From Flavobacteriaceae bacterium UBA4166 (GTDB lineage: Bacteria > Bacteroidota > Bacteroidia > Flavobacteriales > Flavobacteriaceae): 64,000 nt of DNA. The stretch spans positions 277,301-341,300 of the forward strand of contig DFVG01000030.1 in the NCBI GenBank assembly GCA_002379985.1, in the 5' to 3' direction. This document shows, piece after piece, positions 9,476-18,808 of the stretch; the stretch's first letter is position 1, and each line of letters opens with the position of its first letter. Below the pieces are notes generated by a model that was not told the origin of the DNA, ran no database searches, and worked only from the letters and a program-made list of their open reading frames with translations. The translations under genes were made by a program, and so were the position numbers.

Positions 9476-11157
9476 TATCGAGACATTTTATCGGCCATGA
9501 TCAAGGCGTTATACATATTGACCATCTTTCCTGATTTGGAAATGTTGGTAAAGTTTTGTGAGTTGCTAGGATCACCCCCCAAGACCACAGGGCTTTTAGA
9601 AGACAACCCGCTATCCATGATGATCTTTTTTACTTGAACCGCCGTTAAGTTTGGATATAACGAACGAATGGTCGCAGCAACCCCGGAAACAGCAGGTGCT
9701 GCCATTGAGGTTCCTTGTAAGTATTCATAGGTGTTCAACGGCGTTGTTGCCCAGATCTTGACACCGGGAGCAAATACATCCACGTTAGAATCACCGTAAT
9801 TTGAGAAATTCGCTACGAGTTCGCTTCCGTATTTGTAGTTCAATGCACCAACAGTCAGGACATTGTTGGCATATTCGGGACCGGTTAACGATTGGTCGTT
9901 CGGGTATACTTCGGTATCATCAAGATCAATTCCTTCATTCCCGGCAGCATTTACAATCAACACATCTTTGGACGCAGCGTATTTAATCGCATCACGAACC
10001 CATTCCGGATGTGGAGAATAATATTTTCCGAAACTGGTATTGATCACCTTGGCGCCATTATCTACGGCATATCGTAATGCCAAAGCAATGTCTTTATCAT
10101 ATTCATCTCCGTCAGGCACAGCACGTACCACCATGATCTGCACATTTTCGGCGACACCATCGATTCCAATACCGTTATTACGTTGCCCGGCAATGATTCC
10201 GGCCACGTGAGTTCCGTGACGCGCATCTTCTTTCTTTACATCGGGACCATCTACATCTCCATTTCCGTAATATTTCGAACTAAAATCATCTGCGTCATCA
10301 TTTAATACAGAACGAAAATCAGCTTCCAGATTAAAATGTGTGTCCAAACGACCGGCGAAATAATCCACACCGCCCTCAAGTTGTTCGATCACTTCAGGAA
10401 CCGAATCACCATAACTTAACATTTGGCTTAATCCGGCAATTTGCTGCTGCTCCATGGGAGTTGCATTGGTGATGCCCGAAAGGTCTTCTGCCGTATAATT
10501 TTCTTTGCCAAGCTTAGCGCTGATGGCTTCGTGTGCTGGTCGCACTTGTTGTAGGATTTGTTCGTATTGAGTTTTATTGGCGAGCGTTTCTTGATATTCC
10601 TTTTCGTATTCGGCTTTTGCCTTTTGGAATAAAGCAAACTCTTCACGATTGGCAGCGCTAATGGAAGCCTCAGATTTGCCCTCATATTTTGGCCCTAATT
10701 TCTTCACATAGCGAACGTATTCCATATTCTCACCAACGATATCTCCTAAGAAGTTCCATCCGTGAATATCATCAACATAACCATTGTTGTCATCATCTTT
10801 TCCGTTACCGGCAATTTCATCTTCGTTGACCCAAATTACGTTTTTAAGGTCTTCGTGTTCAATATCAACACCGCTATCTACAACCCCTACAATCACGGTT
10901 TGACCTTTTCGAGATTTTAAAATTTCGGCGTACGCTTTATCAACACTCATCCCGGGAATGGTATCTGCTACTAAGTCGGCAGCCCCCCATCGTTTGTACT
11001 GCTCATCATTCAAGGGAGCTGTTTTAAGGGGTGTGGTGTCAATATTTTCAATAGGAGTCGCGACAATAGGCGCCACGGAACTTCCGCAGCTTGATAATAC
11101 TGCTACGGCAGTCACTGCAATAAAAGAAGATTTAATTAGATTCATGTTCGTATTCAA
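9475..11157 (-). CDS. S8 (subtilisin-like) serine peptidase lipoprotein
   Basis: 560 residues. The lipobox Cys is residue 24 (LSSC). The catalytic triad is complete: D94 in VVDSGVD, H314 in RHGTHVAG and S484 in GTSMAAP. The D-to-H distance of 220 residues is far longer than in subtilisin (32), because a charged, helical insert of roughly 150-180 residues lies at about 140-300. A lipid-anchored envelope protease is expected. It sits directly between the MBL hydrolase gene (0-base gap) and the M1 peptidase gene (1-base overlap), suggesting a joint role in peptide breakdown. Confidence 0.93.
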   Translation of the reverse strand: MNTNMNLIKSSFIAVTAVAVLSSCGSSVAPIVATPIENIDTTPLKTAPLNDEQYKRWGAADLVADTIPGMSVDKAYAEILKSRKGQTVIVGVVDSGVDIEHEDLKNVIWVNEDEIAGNGKDDDNNGYVDDIHGWNFLGDIVGENMEYVRYVKKLGPKYEGKSEASISAANREEFALFQKAKAEYEKEYQETLANKTQYEQILQQVRPAHEAISAKLGKENYTAEDLSGITNATPMEQQQIAGLSQMLSYGDSVPEVIEQLEGGVDYFAGRLDTHFNLEADFRSVLNDDADDFSSKYYGNGDVDGPDVKKEDARHGTHVAGIIAGQRNNGIGIDGVAENVQIMVVRAVPDGDEYDKDIALALRYAVDNGAKVINTSFGKYYSPHPEWVRDAIKYAASKDVLIVNAAGNEGIDLDDTEVYPNDQSLTGPEYANNVLTVGALNYKYGSELVANFSNYGDSNVDVFAPGVKIWATTPLNTYEYLQGTSMAAPAVSGVAATIRSLYPNLTAVQVKKIIMDSGLSSKSPVVLGGDPSNSQNFTNISKSGKMVNMYNALIMADKMSR

Positions 11158-12018
11158 TTAATTAAAAAGTTCGTTAAAAGTAAATGTTTGGTCAAGGCGA
11201 ACGCCTTTTTCGGTGTGTTTTACTGTAATTATTTCATTATGCGCATCGTGCTCTAAAAAAAGATAATAGCCTTTATCGGCAGCCTCATTCAAAAACTTCT
11301 CCTTTTCGGGCAGTGTCAATAAGGGCCTAGTATCATACCCCATAACGTACGGAAGCGGAAGATGCCCCGCCGTAGGCAGCAAGTCGGCCATAAAGACCAA
11401 GGTTTTATCTTGATATGTGATGTGCGGGATCATTTGTTTATCGGTATGACCATTTGCAAAGAAGATGCCGAAATCCATTTCATTGGGTTCTGTGAAATCT
11501 ACTTCAGGTCCGGCGACAAATTTCAATTGGCCACTTTCCTGCATGGGAAGAATATTTTCTTTCAAAAAAGAAGCTTTTTCTCGACGGTTTGGATGCACAG
11601 CCCAATTCCAGTGATCTTCATTGCTCCAAAAAGTGGCATTCTTAAAAGCGGGTTCATATCCTGTTCGGTTTTTATTCCACTGAATACTTCCACCGCAATG
11701 ATCAAAGTGAAGATGCGTCATAAACACATCGGTGATATCGTCGGGGTGAAAACCGTGTTTTTCTAAGGATTTTTCCAACGAATCGTCTCCCCATAGATAG
11801 TAGTATCCAAAGAATTTATCGCTTTGTTTATTCCCCATGCCGGTGTCGATTAACGTAAGGCGATCGCCGTTTTCGATCAACAAGCAGCGTGCTGCCATAT
11901 CGATCATATTATTAGCATCCGCCGGATTGGTTCGTGACCAAAGACTTTTGGGCACTACGCCAAACATAGCGCCGCCATCTAATTTAAAATTTCCGGAGGC
12001 AACAGGATATAATTTCAT
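11158..12018 (-). CDS. MBL-fold metallo-hydrolase
   Basis: 286 residues without a signal peptide. The metallo-beta-lactamase motif HLHFDH (H102, H104, D106, H107) is complete, with a further FANGHTD histidine and a LEHDAHNE block toward the C-terminus as metal ligands. It resembles the lactonase / hydrolase branch of the superfamily, but the substrate is not clear. First gene of the MBL-S8-M1 run; the stop codon abuts the S8 start codon. Confidence 0.88.
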   Translation of the reverse strand: MKLYPVASGNFKLDGGAMFGVVPKSLWSRTNPADANNMIDMAARCLLIENGDRLTLIDTGMGNKQSDKFFGYYYLWGDDSLEKSLEKHGFHPDDITDVFMTHLHFDHCGGSIQWNKNRTGYEPAFKNATFWSNEDHWNWAVHPNRREKASFLKENILPMQESGQLKFVAGPEVDFTEPNEMDFGIFFANGHTDKQMIPHITYQDKTLVFMADLLPTAGHLPLPYVMGYDTRPLLTLPEKEKFLNEAADKGYYLFLEHDAHNEIITVKHTEKGVRLDQTFTFNELFN

Positions 12019-12223
12019 AGAATCCGCAAATTACTAAAACTAAGACGAACTAGCTGTTTCATTAAGGGTTTATTAAGAATTGGAACAATTCACCGCCCCA
12101 AATTACTAAAAGAAGAATAGCAATAAGAAAGCGCTCACTATTTTTAAAAATTAACCTGCACCTATTTCCGCTTTATTTTTTTCCTGTATCTTGTTTCTTT
12201 TATTTTTACCAAAAAATACGTGT

Positions 12224-14095
12224 ATGTTAGAATTGGCTGCGATCATTGTGTTAGGAATTTTGGCCCAATGGGTTGCCTGGAAGTTTAAACTTCCCGCGAT
12301 ACTTCCATTGATCTTGATCGGACTCTTCGTAGGTCCTATTTCTACGCTTTTTTCTGAAGACGGAACACAATGGATCCAACCAATCTATAATGGTAGCGAC
12401 GGACTTTTCCCGGATGAGAACCTATTTTATTTTGTGTCGCTAGCGATTGGGATCATTCTTTTTGAAGGCGGACTCACACTACGCCGTGGGGAAGTGGCCA
12501 AAATAGGGCCCGTCATCGGGAAACTTATTAGCTTGGGAAGCGCCGTAACCTTTGTTGGGGGAGGTATTGCAGCACATTATTTCTTTGGACTCGATTGGCG
12601 CATGTCATTTCTCTTTTCAGCCTTGATCATTGTAACAGGCCCCACAGTGATCACACCCATTCTGCGGAATATACCACTAAAAAAAGATGTTTCTGCCATC
12701 CTTAAATGGGAAGGCATCTTAATTGATCCCATTGGCGCCTTAGTAGCGGTTTTGGTTTTTGAGTTTATTAGTGTGGAAGGTGACGCCGGCTATACCAAAC
12801 AAGCCATGATTGAATTTGGAAAGATCGTTCTGATTGGTTTTTCCTTCGGAATCTCCGCCGGATGGGCATTGTATTTTGCTATTAAAAAACGATTGATCCC
12901 GCATTATCTTTTAAATGTGGTGGCACTATCTTTTGTGTTGATGATCTTTGTGTTAAGCGACCTATTTGCCCATGAAAGCGGTCTTTTAGCGGTAGTTGTC
13001 ATGGGAATGTACCTAGGAAACAGCGACTTGCCCAACCTAAAGGAGTTATTATATTTTAAAGAATCGCTAAGTGTTTTACTCATATCAATCCTCTTTATTT
13101 TACTTTCGGCCAACATCAGCCTAGACGACTTGCTTCTTATTTACAATTGGAAAACAGCCGTATTATTGGCCGTTATCATTTTTGTACTACGGCCGCTTGG
13201 AGTCTTTCTCAGCACCGCCGGTAGTTCCTTAAAGTATAATGAAAAGATGTTTATCAGCTGGGTGGGGCCGCGCGGTATTGTGGCTGCGGGTATCGCCTCG
13301 CTCTTCGGAACAAAACTGGTCAAGGAAGGGTTTCCCGGTGCCGAATACATTACACCCCTCGTGTTTGCTGTTGTCTTGGTTACGGTATTGTTAAACGCCG
13401 CCACGGCACGATTGTTTGCTTCGGCAGTGGGTGTGTTTTTAAAGACTTCGGAGGGAATTGTTATCGTGGGAGCCTCAAAAGCGTCGCGATTGATAGGGAG
13501 CTATTTAATGAAGAACAAGCATCATGTAGTATTGGTTGACACCAACCGAAACAATATCGACAAGGCCAGAGAATTAGGCTTAGAAGCATTGAACGCAAAT
13601 ATTTATTCAGACGATCTTACCGATAATATAGAACTGAATGATGTAGGATATTTGTTGGCGATGACCGGAAATGACGAAATCAACCGACAAGCCATCAAAC
13701 GTTATGAAGAATCATTGGGGGAGAACGGGTCATTCCGACTCCTAAATTCTGATGAAATGCGGGCGAAAAACAACCTTAACAATACAAACGTTATTTCAAA
13801 AACGCATGATTACATCCGGTTGGCAGAAGTGGCACGAGACTTTCCTTCCATTCAAGAGTTGCCGGTAAACAGCAAAGATCAATTCATAAAATTATTAGGG
13901 CATATTGAACAAGAGGTTAATGCGGTGGCCCTCTTTCTGAAATATGAAGACGATGAGATCAAGCTGTTATCTACTCGCGAGAATCTTGAAGTATCTCCGG
14001 GATGTCAACTTATTTATATGGGGAAACCAATCGATTTTGAAGATGTGCTCTCCGTAGCAAAAGAAGAGGAAGATGATGATACGCCACCCGAGTAA
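12224..14095 (+). CDS. CPA1-type sodium/proton antiporter with TrkA-N domain
   Basis: 623 residues from the ATG at 12224; the longer frame starts with a rare codon and adds 11 residues. About a dozen membrane helices fill the first 400 residues, with the CPA1 motifs GPTVITPILR and a WEGILIDPIGA block carrying the transport Asp. A soluble RCK/TrkA-N Rossmann domain (GIVIVGAS...VVLVDTN) starts near residue 415, followed by a TrkA-C-like region and an acidic tail. It exchanges Na+ or K+ for H+ at the inner membrane; the nucleotide-binding domain likely gates it. Confidence 0.92.
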   Translation: MLELAAIIVLGILAQWVAWKFKLPAILPLILIGLFVGPISTLFSEDGTQWIQPIYNGSDGLFPDENLFYFVSLAIGIILFEGGLTLRRGEVAKIGPVIGKLISLGSAVTFVGGGIAAHYFFGLDWRMSFLFSALIIVTGPTVITPILRNIPLKKDVSAILKWEGILIDPIGALVAVLVFEFISVEGDAGYTKQAMIEFGKIVLIGFSFGISAGWALYFAIKKRLIPHYLLNVVALSFVLMIFVLSDLFAHESGLLAVVVMGMYLGNSDLPNLKELLYFKESLSVLLISILFILLSANISLDDLLLIYNWKTAVLLAVIIFVLRPLGVFLSTAGSSLKYNEKMFISWVGPRGIVAAGIASLFGTKLVKEGFPGAEYITPLVFAVVLVTVLLNAATARLFASAVGVFLKTSEGIVIVGASKASRLIGSYLMKNKHHVVLVDTNRNNIDKARELGLEALNANIYSDDLTDNIELNDVGYLLAMTGNDEINRQAIKRYEESLGENGSFRLLNSDEMRAKNNLNNTNVISKTHDYIRLAEVARDFPSIQELPVNSKDQFIKLLGHIEQEVNAVALFLKYEDDEIKLLSTRENLEVSPGCQLIYMGKPIDFEDVLSVAKEEEDDDTPPE

Positions 14096-14137
14096 TATTC
14101 CGGAAGCGAAACCGTTCTTATACTCCAACCCCTTTTT

Positions 14138-14365
14138 ATGAAACGAATTCTATATTTCCCTTGCTTGTTTTTAGTACTACTTTTTTCTTGTGAAGATGAC
14201 GAAGGGCGTACATGTACGACCTGCCGCTCAGACCAAACAGCAAATTTTGAGCTTTGTAGGGAAGGAAATGGAAATGCTTCCGTGAATGGAGAAGACACCA
14301 ATACTCCGTATGACACTTACGTTGATAATTTAAGGGAAACAGGAGTTACCTGCGGTGGCGCTTAA
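14138..14365 (+). CDS. Small cysteine-containing lipoprotein, function unknown
   Basis: 75 residues. The signal peptide ends in a lipobox (LLFSC, Cys at about residue 18). The mature part is about 58 residues, acidic, with a C-T-T-C pair and two further cysteines (LCREG, VTCGG), so one or two disulphides are possible. I do not recognise a family. It lies 42 bases behind the antiporter gene and overlaps the convergent lepA by 4 bases. Confidence 0.6.
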   Translation: MKRILYFPCLFLVLLFSCEDDEGRTCTTCRSDQTANFELCREGNGNASVNGEDTNTPYDTYVDNLRETGVTCGGA

Positions 14366-16158
14366 TCATTCAGTTTTAACACTGCCATAAAGGCTTCCTG
14401 TGGAATTTCCACATTACCTACAGCACGCATGCGCTTTTTTCCTTTCTTCTGTTTCTCCAGAAGCTTCCGCTTACGCGAAATATCACCACCATAACACTTC
14501 GCCGTTACATCTTTACGAAGCGCTTTCACGGTTTCTCTGGCAATGATTTTTGAACCAATGGCCGCCTGAATAGGAATGTCGAATTGTTGACGCGGAATCA
14601 AAGTGCGTAGTTTCTCGCACATTTTTTTCCCGATATCGTAGGCATTATCTTGGTGAAGCAATGCCGAAAGGGCATCTACCGTGTTTCCGTTTAATAAGAC
14701 ATCTACTTTAACCAATTTTGAGGAACGCATTCCGATAGGGGAATAATCGAAAGAAGCATACCCGCGGGACACCGTTTTTAAACGATCGTAGAAGTCGAAT
14801 ACAATTTCAGCTAAGGGCATATCAAAAGAAAGTTCTACGCGCTCTGTTGTCAAATAGGTCTGGTTCGTGATTTGTCCGCGTTTTTCAATACACAACGACA
14901 TCACAGGCCCTACGAAGTCGGATTTCGTAATAATTGTCGCCTTGATAAAAGGCTCTTCTACATGATCGAGCGTGGAAGGATCGGGCAGATCACTAGGGTT
15001 ATTTACCAAAATAGCTTCTTCAGGCTCTTTAGTGGTGTAAGCGTGATAAGAAACGTTGGGAACGGTGGTAATTACCGTCATATCGAATTCACGCTCCAAT
15101 CGCTCCTGAATGATCTCTAAGTGCAACATTCCCAAAAAACCACAACGAAAACCAAAACCAAGCGCTGCAGAACTTTCGGGTTGAAACACCAAAGACGCAT
15201 CGTTCAGTTGCAGTTTTTCCATGGAAGCACGAAGCTCTTCGTAGTCTTCAGTATCAACCGGATAAATTCCGGCGAACACCATGGGCTTCACATCCTCAAA
15301 CCCCTCGATCATATTCGTGGTAGGTTGCTTGGCATCGGTGATGGTATCCCCCACTTTTACTTCTCGGGCATCCTTAATTCCGGTGATGAGATATCCTACA
15401 TCTCCGGTTTTAATAACTTTTTTGGGTTGTTGTTTCAGTTTTAAAGTTCCTACCTCATCGGCAAAATAGTTTTTACCAGTGGCCATAAACTTGATGTTCT
15501 GTCCTTTCGTGATCTCACCATTCAGCACACGGAAATACGTTTCCACTCCTCTAAAGGGATTGTATACAGAATCAAAAATGAGCGCTTGCAAGGGCTCGTT
15601 GGGAGTACCCTTGGGAGCCGGTACGCGTTCAATGATGGCGGTTAAAATAGCCTCGATACCCAGTCCGGTTTTTGCACTGGCAGGAATCACTTCTTCCGCA
15701 TCACAACCTAAAAGATCAACGATATCATCGGTTACTTCTTCGGGGTTTGCCGAAGGGAGGTCTACCTTATTCAGTACCGGAATGATCTCTAGGTCGTTTT
15801 CAAGCGCCAAATAGAGATTTGAGATGGTTTGCGCTTGTATGCTTTGAGCTGCATCTACTACTAATAGTGCGCCTTCGCAAGCGGCGATGCTTCGAGAAAC
15901 TTCATATGAAAAGTCAACGTGCCCGGGAGTATCAATTAAGTTGAGAATATACTTCTCTCCTTCGTGTGTGTATTCCATTTGGATGGCGTGGCTCTTAATG
16001 GTAATACCACGCTCACGCTCCAAATCCATACTATCTAGTAATTGCTCCTTTTTTTCACGATCGGTTACAGAACCGGTAAAATCTAACAGACGATCGGCCA
16101 AGGTACTCTTCCCGTGGTCGATATGAGCAATAATGCAAAAATTTCGAATATTCTTCAT
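14362..16158 (-). CDS. lepA: Elongation factor 4 (back-translocating GTPase)
   Basis: 598 residues, the standard LepA length. G1 is AHIDHGKSTL at residues 10-19, followed by ERGITIK, DTPGHVDF and NKVDLP. The LepA-specific C-terminal domain is present (GRKRLLEKQKKGKKRM-like basic block at the end, preceded by CYGGDISRKRKL). It acts on stalled or mistranslocated ribosomes. A TATATTTG -7 element lies about 50 bases upstream. Confidence 0.98.
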   Translation of the reverse strand: MKNIRNFCIIAHIDHGKSTLADRLLDFTGSVTDREKKEQLLDSMDLERERGITIKSHAIQMEYTHEGEKYILNLIDTPGHVDFSYEVSRSIAACEGALLVVDAAQSIQAQTISNLYLALENDLEIIPVLNKVDLPSANPEEVTDDIVDLLGCDAEEVIPASAKTGLGIEAILTAIIERVPAPKGTPNEPLQALIFDSVYNPFRGVETYFRVLNGEITKGQNIKFMATGKNYFADEVGTLKLKQQPKKVIKTGDVGYLITGIKDAREVKVGDTITDAKQPTTNMIEGFEDVKPMVFAGIYPVDTEDYEELRASMEKLQLNDASLVFQPESSAALGFGFRCGFLGMLHLEIIQERLEREFDMTVITTVPNVSYHAYTTKEPEEAILVNNPSDLPDPSTLDHVEEPFIKATIITKSDFVGPVMSLCIEKRGQITNQTYLTTERVELSFDMPLAEIVFDFYDRLKTVSRGYASFDYSPIGMRSSKLVKVDVLLNGNTVDALSALLHQDNAYDIGKKMCEKLRTLIPRQQFDIPIQAAIGSKIIARETVKALRKDVTAKCYGGDISRKRKLLEKQKKGKKRMRAVGNVEIPQEAFMAVLKLND

Positions 16159-16208
16159 AATAGCAATGGCCTCCGGTCTTCAACATTTCTCCTATCGGAA
16201 GCAGGATG

Positions 16209-16216
16209 CAAATATA
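16209..16216 (-). promoter_or_regulatory. Bacteroidetes -7 element upstream of lepA
   Basis: Read on the minus strand the sequence is TATATTTG, matching TAnnTTTG, 50 bases before the lepA start codon. I see no good -33 TTG at the expected distance. Confidence 0.4.
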
Positions 16217-16364
16217 GTTGAAAAAGAAGGGAAACGATAGAAGAAGTAGATTTCCTACGCCATTTTATCAATAAAACGGATAAGTTTTCGAATAATAACT
16301 CTTTTTCAGTTATACTTGTTATTACTTTGTACTACCAGAGTAACACTAACAGACCTTCTTATAA

Positions 16365-18776
16365 ATGTATAGAGCACTAGTTTTTATTGCGCTATGTGTT
16401 TTTTACAATGCACACGCCCAACAATTTTCGCTACGCGGAACGGTTGTCGATGGCAATAATGAAGCCGTGGGTTTTGCAACTGTGTTGCTTCTTGATAGCA
16501 CAAGTGAAGAAGCCGTTCACGGAACGACTACCGAGAATGACGGGAGCTTTGTCTTTCAGAATCTTTCTTCAGAATCTTATCTACTACAAATACGTTTTAT
16601 CGGTTTTGAAACCAAGACACTTCCGGTAGCGCTTCCCAAAAATTCGGAACTAGGAAGCATAGCGTTATTGGAAACTACGGAAACCCTTGAGGAAGCCATT
16701 GTAACCACCCGGCAACCCACCCTGTTAAAACAACCAGGAAAGCTTGTTTTTAATGTAGAGAATACCTCCTTAGCCACAGGAAATACTTTTGACCTGCTTA
16801 AAAAAACGCCCGGTGTGGTGATCTTAGGAAATGATATTCAGGTAAAATTCAGTACGCCTACGATCTACATGAATGGGAAGCGAGTGTATTTATCTGCCGC
16901 CGAAGTGGTTTCTTTGCTTCAAAATACAGATGCAGCCGCCATTAAAGAAATAGAAGTGATAACCAACCCTTCTTCGCAATTTGATGCCGAGTCGGGCACA
17001 GTGCTGAACATCAAAACCTCTCGGGCCATCTCTATTGGCTATAAAGGCTCCATTTCCGGAAGGTATGAACAAGCCATATTTGCAAAATACAATGTCGCAA
17101 CCTCACACTTCTACAAGAACAATTGGATCAATCTGTACGGCAGCTACAGTTTTAGTCCGCGTAAAGAACTAAAAAGAGACGATAACGATATTCGGTTTTT
17201 CAATCCAGACAACAGCAGTACCAAAAGCATCTGGGAAACCGACTTTTCTCGCGTTACCAAAAGTTACGCACATCAGGCTAGCCTAATCGCAGACGTTACC
17301 TTTAATGAAACGAATAGTCTCAACCTTAATCTAAGCACGACGATCTCACCAGATAAAACCTATAACAATACCGTAGATGCGTTTATTTATTACCCCCAAC
17401 GACAATTAGATTCAACCTTTGTAACCAATAGTTTTTTGGAGAACGACACGGCCACTTTTTCGGCAGCTGCTACACACTCCTTGTCAATCGGAGAAAAAGG
17501 AGCCTCCTTGCAAACTTCTGCGCATTATATTAGCTATGATTTTGATCAATCACAATGGGTGAACACCAATTATTTTTTGCCGGATGACACCTTTCTTCGG
17601 AACAATAGTTTTTTGACCAACGCATTACAAGAAACCAACATTTTTAGTGGTCAAACAGATTTAAGCACTCCTTTGGGTGGGATGTCCTTTTCTGGTGGAT
17701 TGAAATATTCTCACATTGATACCAAAAGCGGTTTAGACTTTTTTGATACCGACCTTGGATCGAACCCTCAACTCAACGAGACTTTTTCTGATCTATTTTT
17801 ATATAAAGAAAAGATCTATGCGGCGTATTCAGAAATTTCGAAAGATTGGGAGCGCTGGAGCTTCCTATTGGGGCTTCGGGGAGAGTATACCGATGTGAAT
17901 GGCGACTCACGCTCATTGGGCGTAGTAAATACACAGTCGTATTTTGAGCTGTTTCCCAATATTTCCATTCAGCATACGCTTCCAAGCAAGAACACGCTTG
18001 GGTTAAGTTATGCGCGACACATCCAACGGCCACGCTATCAAAGTTTAAATCCCTTTCGTTATTTCCTTAATGAAAACAATTTTAGCGGAGGAAACCCCAA
18101 TCTGGTTCCTTCCATAGAAAACAAAGTGACCTTAGAATATGGCTATAAGGGAAAACTCTTTTTTGAAGCATACTATCAACACCACCGCAACTATCTTGAT
18201 CAGCTGACGTTTCAAGATAACGAAACCAGCACCCTGTTTACGATAGATGCAAATCTGATTCAGGAATTTCAATATAGCTTAGATATATTGTACAACAGCT
18301 CCCTACGACCGTGGTGGTATCTAAGTATGGTGACCTCTAGTTTTTACATAGAGAATGAATTCTTCAGCATTGAGAGTCCGCAAGAACGTTACAGCAATAG
18401 CACCCTCGGTTTTTTTGCGCAGACCTTCCATCGTTTTACGCTCTCTAAAGAAAAAAATTGGACGGCCGATGTGATCGCATATTACTTTTCAAATTTGATC
18501 TCAGGGTCTTTTACTTATAAAAATCGATTCAATCTTTCTGTTTCGTTCCGAAAGCCTTTTTGGGACAATAGAGCGAGTCTAACTGTAGGGGTAGACGATA
18601 TTTTCTTTACCGATCCCATTCGGTTAACATCGCGCTATTACAATCAAGATAATAGCTATTTAGCCCGAGGTCCTTCGCGTTTATTTCGAATTGGATTTCG
18701 ATACAACTTCGGAAACGCACGCTTGCGAGACAACAACAGAACTCGAGAAAGCGATGAAGGCAACCGTTTAGAGTAA
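16365..18776 (+). CDS. TonB-dependent receptor-like outer membrane beta-barrel protein
   Basis: 803 residues. Signal peptide 1-18 (ending NAHA), a carboxypeptidase-regulatory-like beta-sandwich at about 20-105 (RGTVVDGNNEAVGFATV...GSFVFQNL), a plug-like domain at about 110-220, then a large barrel ending in an aromatic C-terminal strand region (FRIGFRYNF) with a basic tail. This matches the family-protein type that Bacteroidetes use for outer membrane transport without SusD. No SusD or substrate enzymes lie nearby, so the ligand is unknown. Confidence 0.88.
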   Translation: MYRALVFIALCVFYNAHAQQFSLRGTVVDGNNEAVGFATVLLLDSTSEEAVHGTTTENDGSFVFQNLSSESYLLQIRFIGFETKTLPVALPKNSELGSIALLETTETLEEAIVTTRQPTLLKQPGKLVFNVENTSLATGNTFDLLKKTPGVVILGNDIQVKFSTPTIYMNGKRVYLSAAEVVSLLQNTDAAAIKEIEVITNPSSQFDAESGTVLNIKTSRAISIGYKGSISGRYEQAIFAKYNVATSHFYKNNWINLYGSYSFSPRKELKRDDNDIRFFNPDNSSTKSIWETDFSRVTKSYAHQASLIADVTFNETNSLNLNLSTTISPDKTYNNTVDAFIYYPQRQLDSTFVTNSFLENDTATFSAAATHSLSIGEKGASLQTSAHYISYDFDQSQWVNTNYFLPDDTFLRNNSFLTNALQETNIFSGQTDLSTPLGGMSFSGGLKYSHIDTKSGLDFFDTDLGSNPQLNETFSDLFLYKEKIYAAYSEISKDWERWSFLLGLRGEYTDVNGDSRSLGVVNTQSYFELFPNISIQHTLPSKNTLGLSYARHIQRPRYQSLNPFRYFLNENNFSGGNPNLVPSIENKVTLEYGYKGKLFFEAYYQHHRNYLDQLTFQDNETSTLFTIDANLIQEFQYSLDILYNSSLRPWWYLSMVTSSFYIENEFFSIESPQERYSNSTLGFFAQTFHRFTLSKEKNWTADVIAYYFSNLISGSFTYKNRFNLSVSFRKPFWDNRASLTVGVDDIFFTDPIRLTSRYYNQDNSYLARGPSRLFRIGFRYNFGNARLRDNNRTRESDEGNRLE

Positions 18777-18796
18777 CACCCTCCGCACAAATTCAC

Positions 18797-18804
18797 TATT
18801 TTTG
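18797..18804 (+). promoter_or_regulatory. -7 element directly before dusB
   Basis: TATTTTTG fits TAnnTTTG and lies only 4 bases before the dusB ATG, so a transcript from it would be nearly leaderless, or the true dusB start may be the second Met (18815). No -33 TTG is evident. Confidence 0.35.
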
Positions 18805-18808
18805 TCCC

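Noticed and set aside
12062..12170. Minus-strand open frame with a membrane-like stretch (LIAILLLVIWGGELF) between the MBL gene and the antiporter gene.
   Set aside because: No ATG, GTG or TTG start lies in frame after the preceding stop, so there is no evidence it is translated. It may be a relic.
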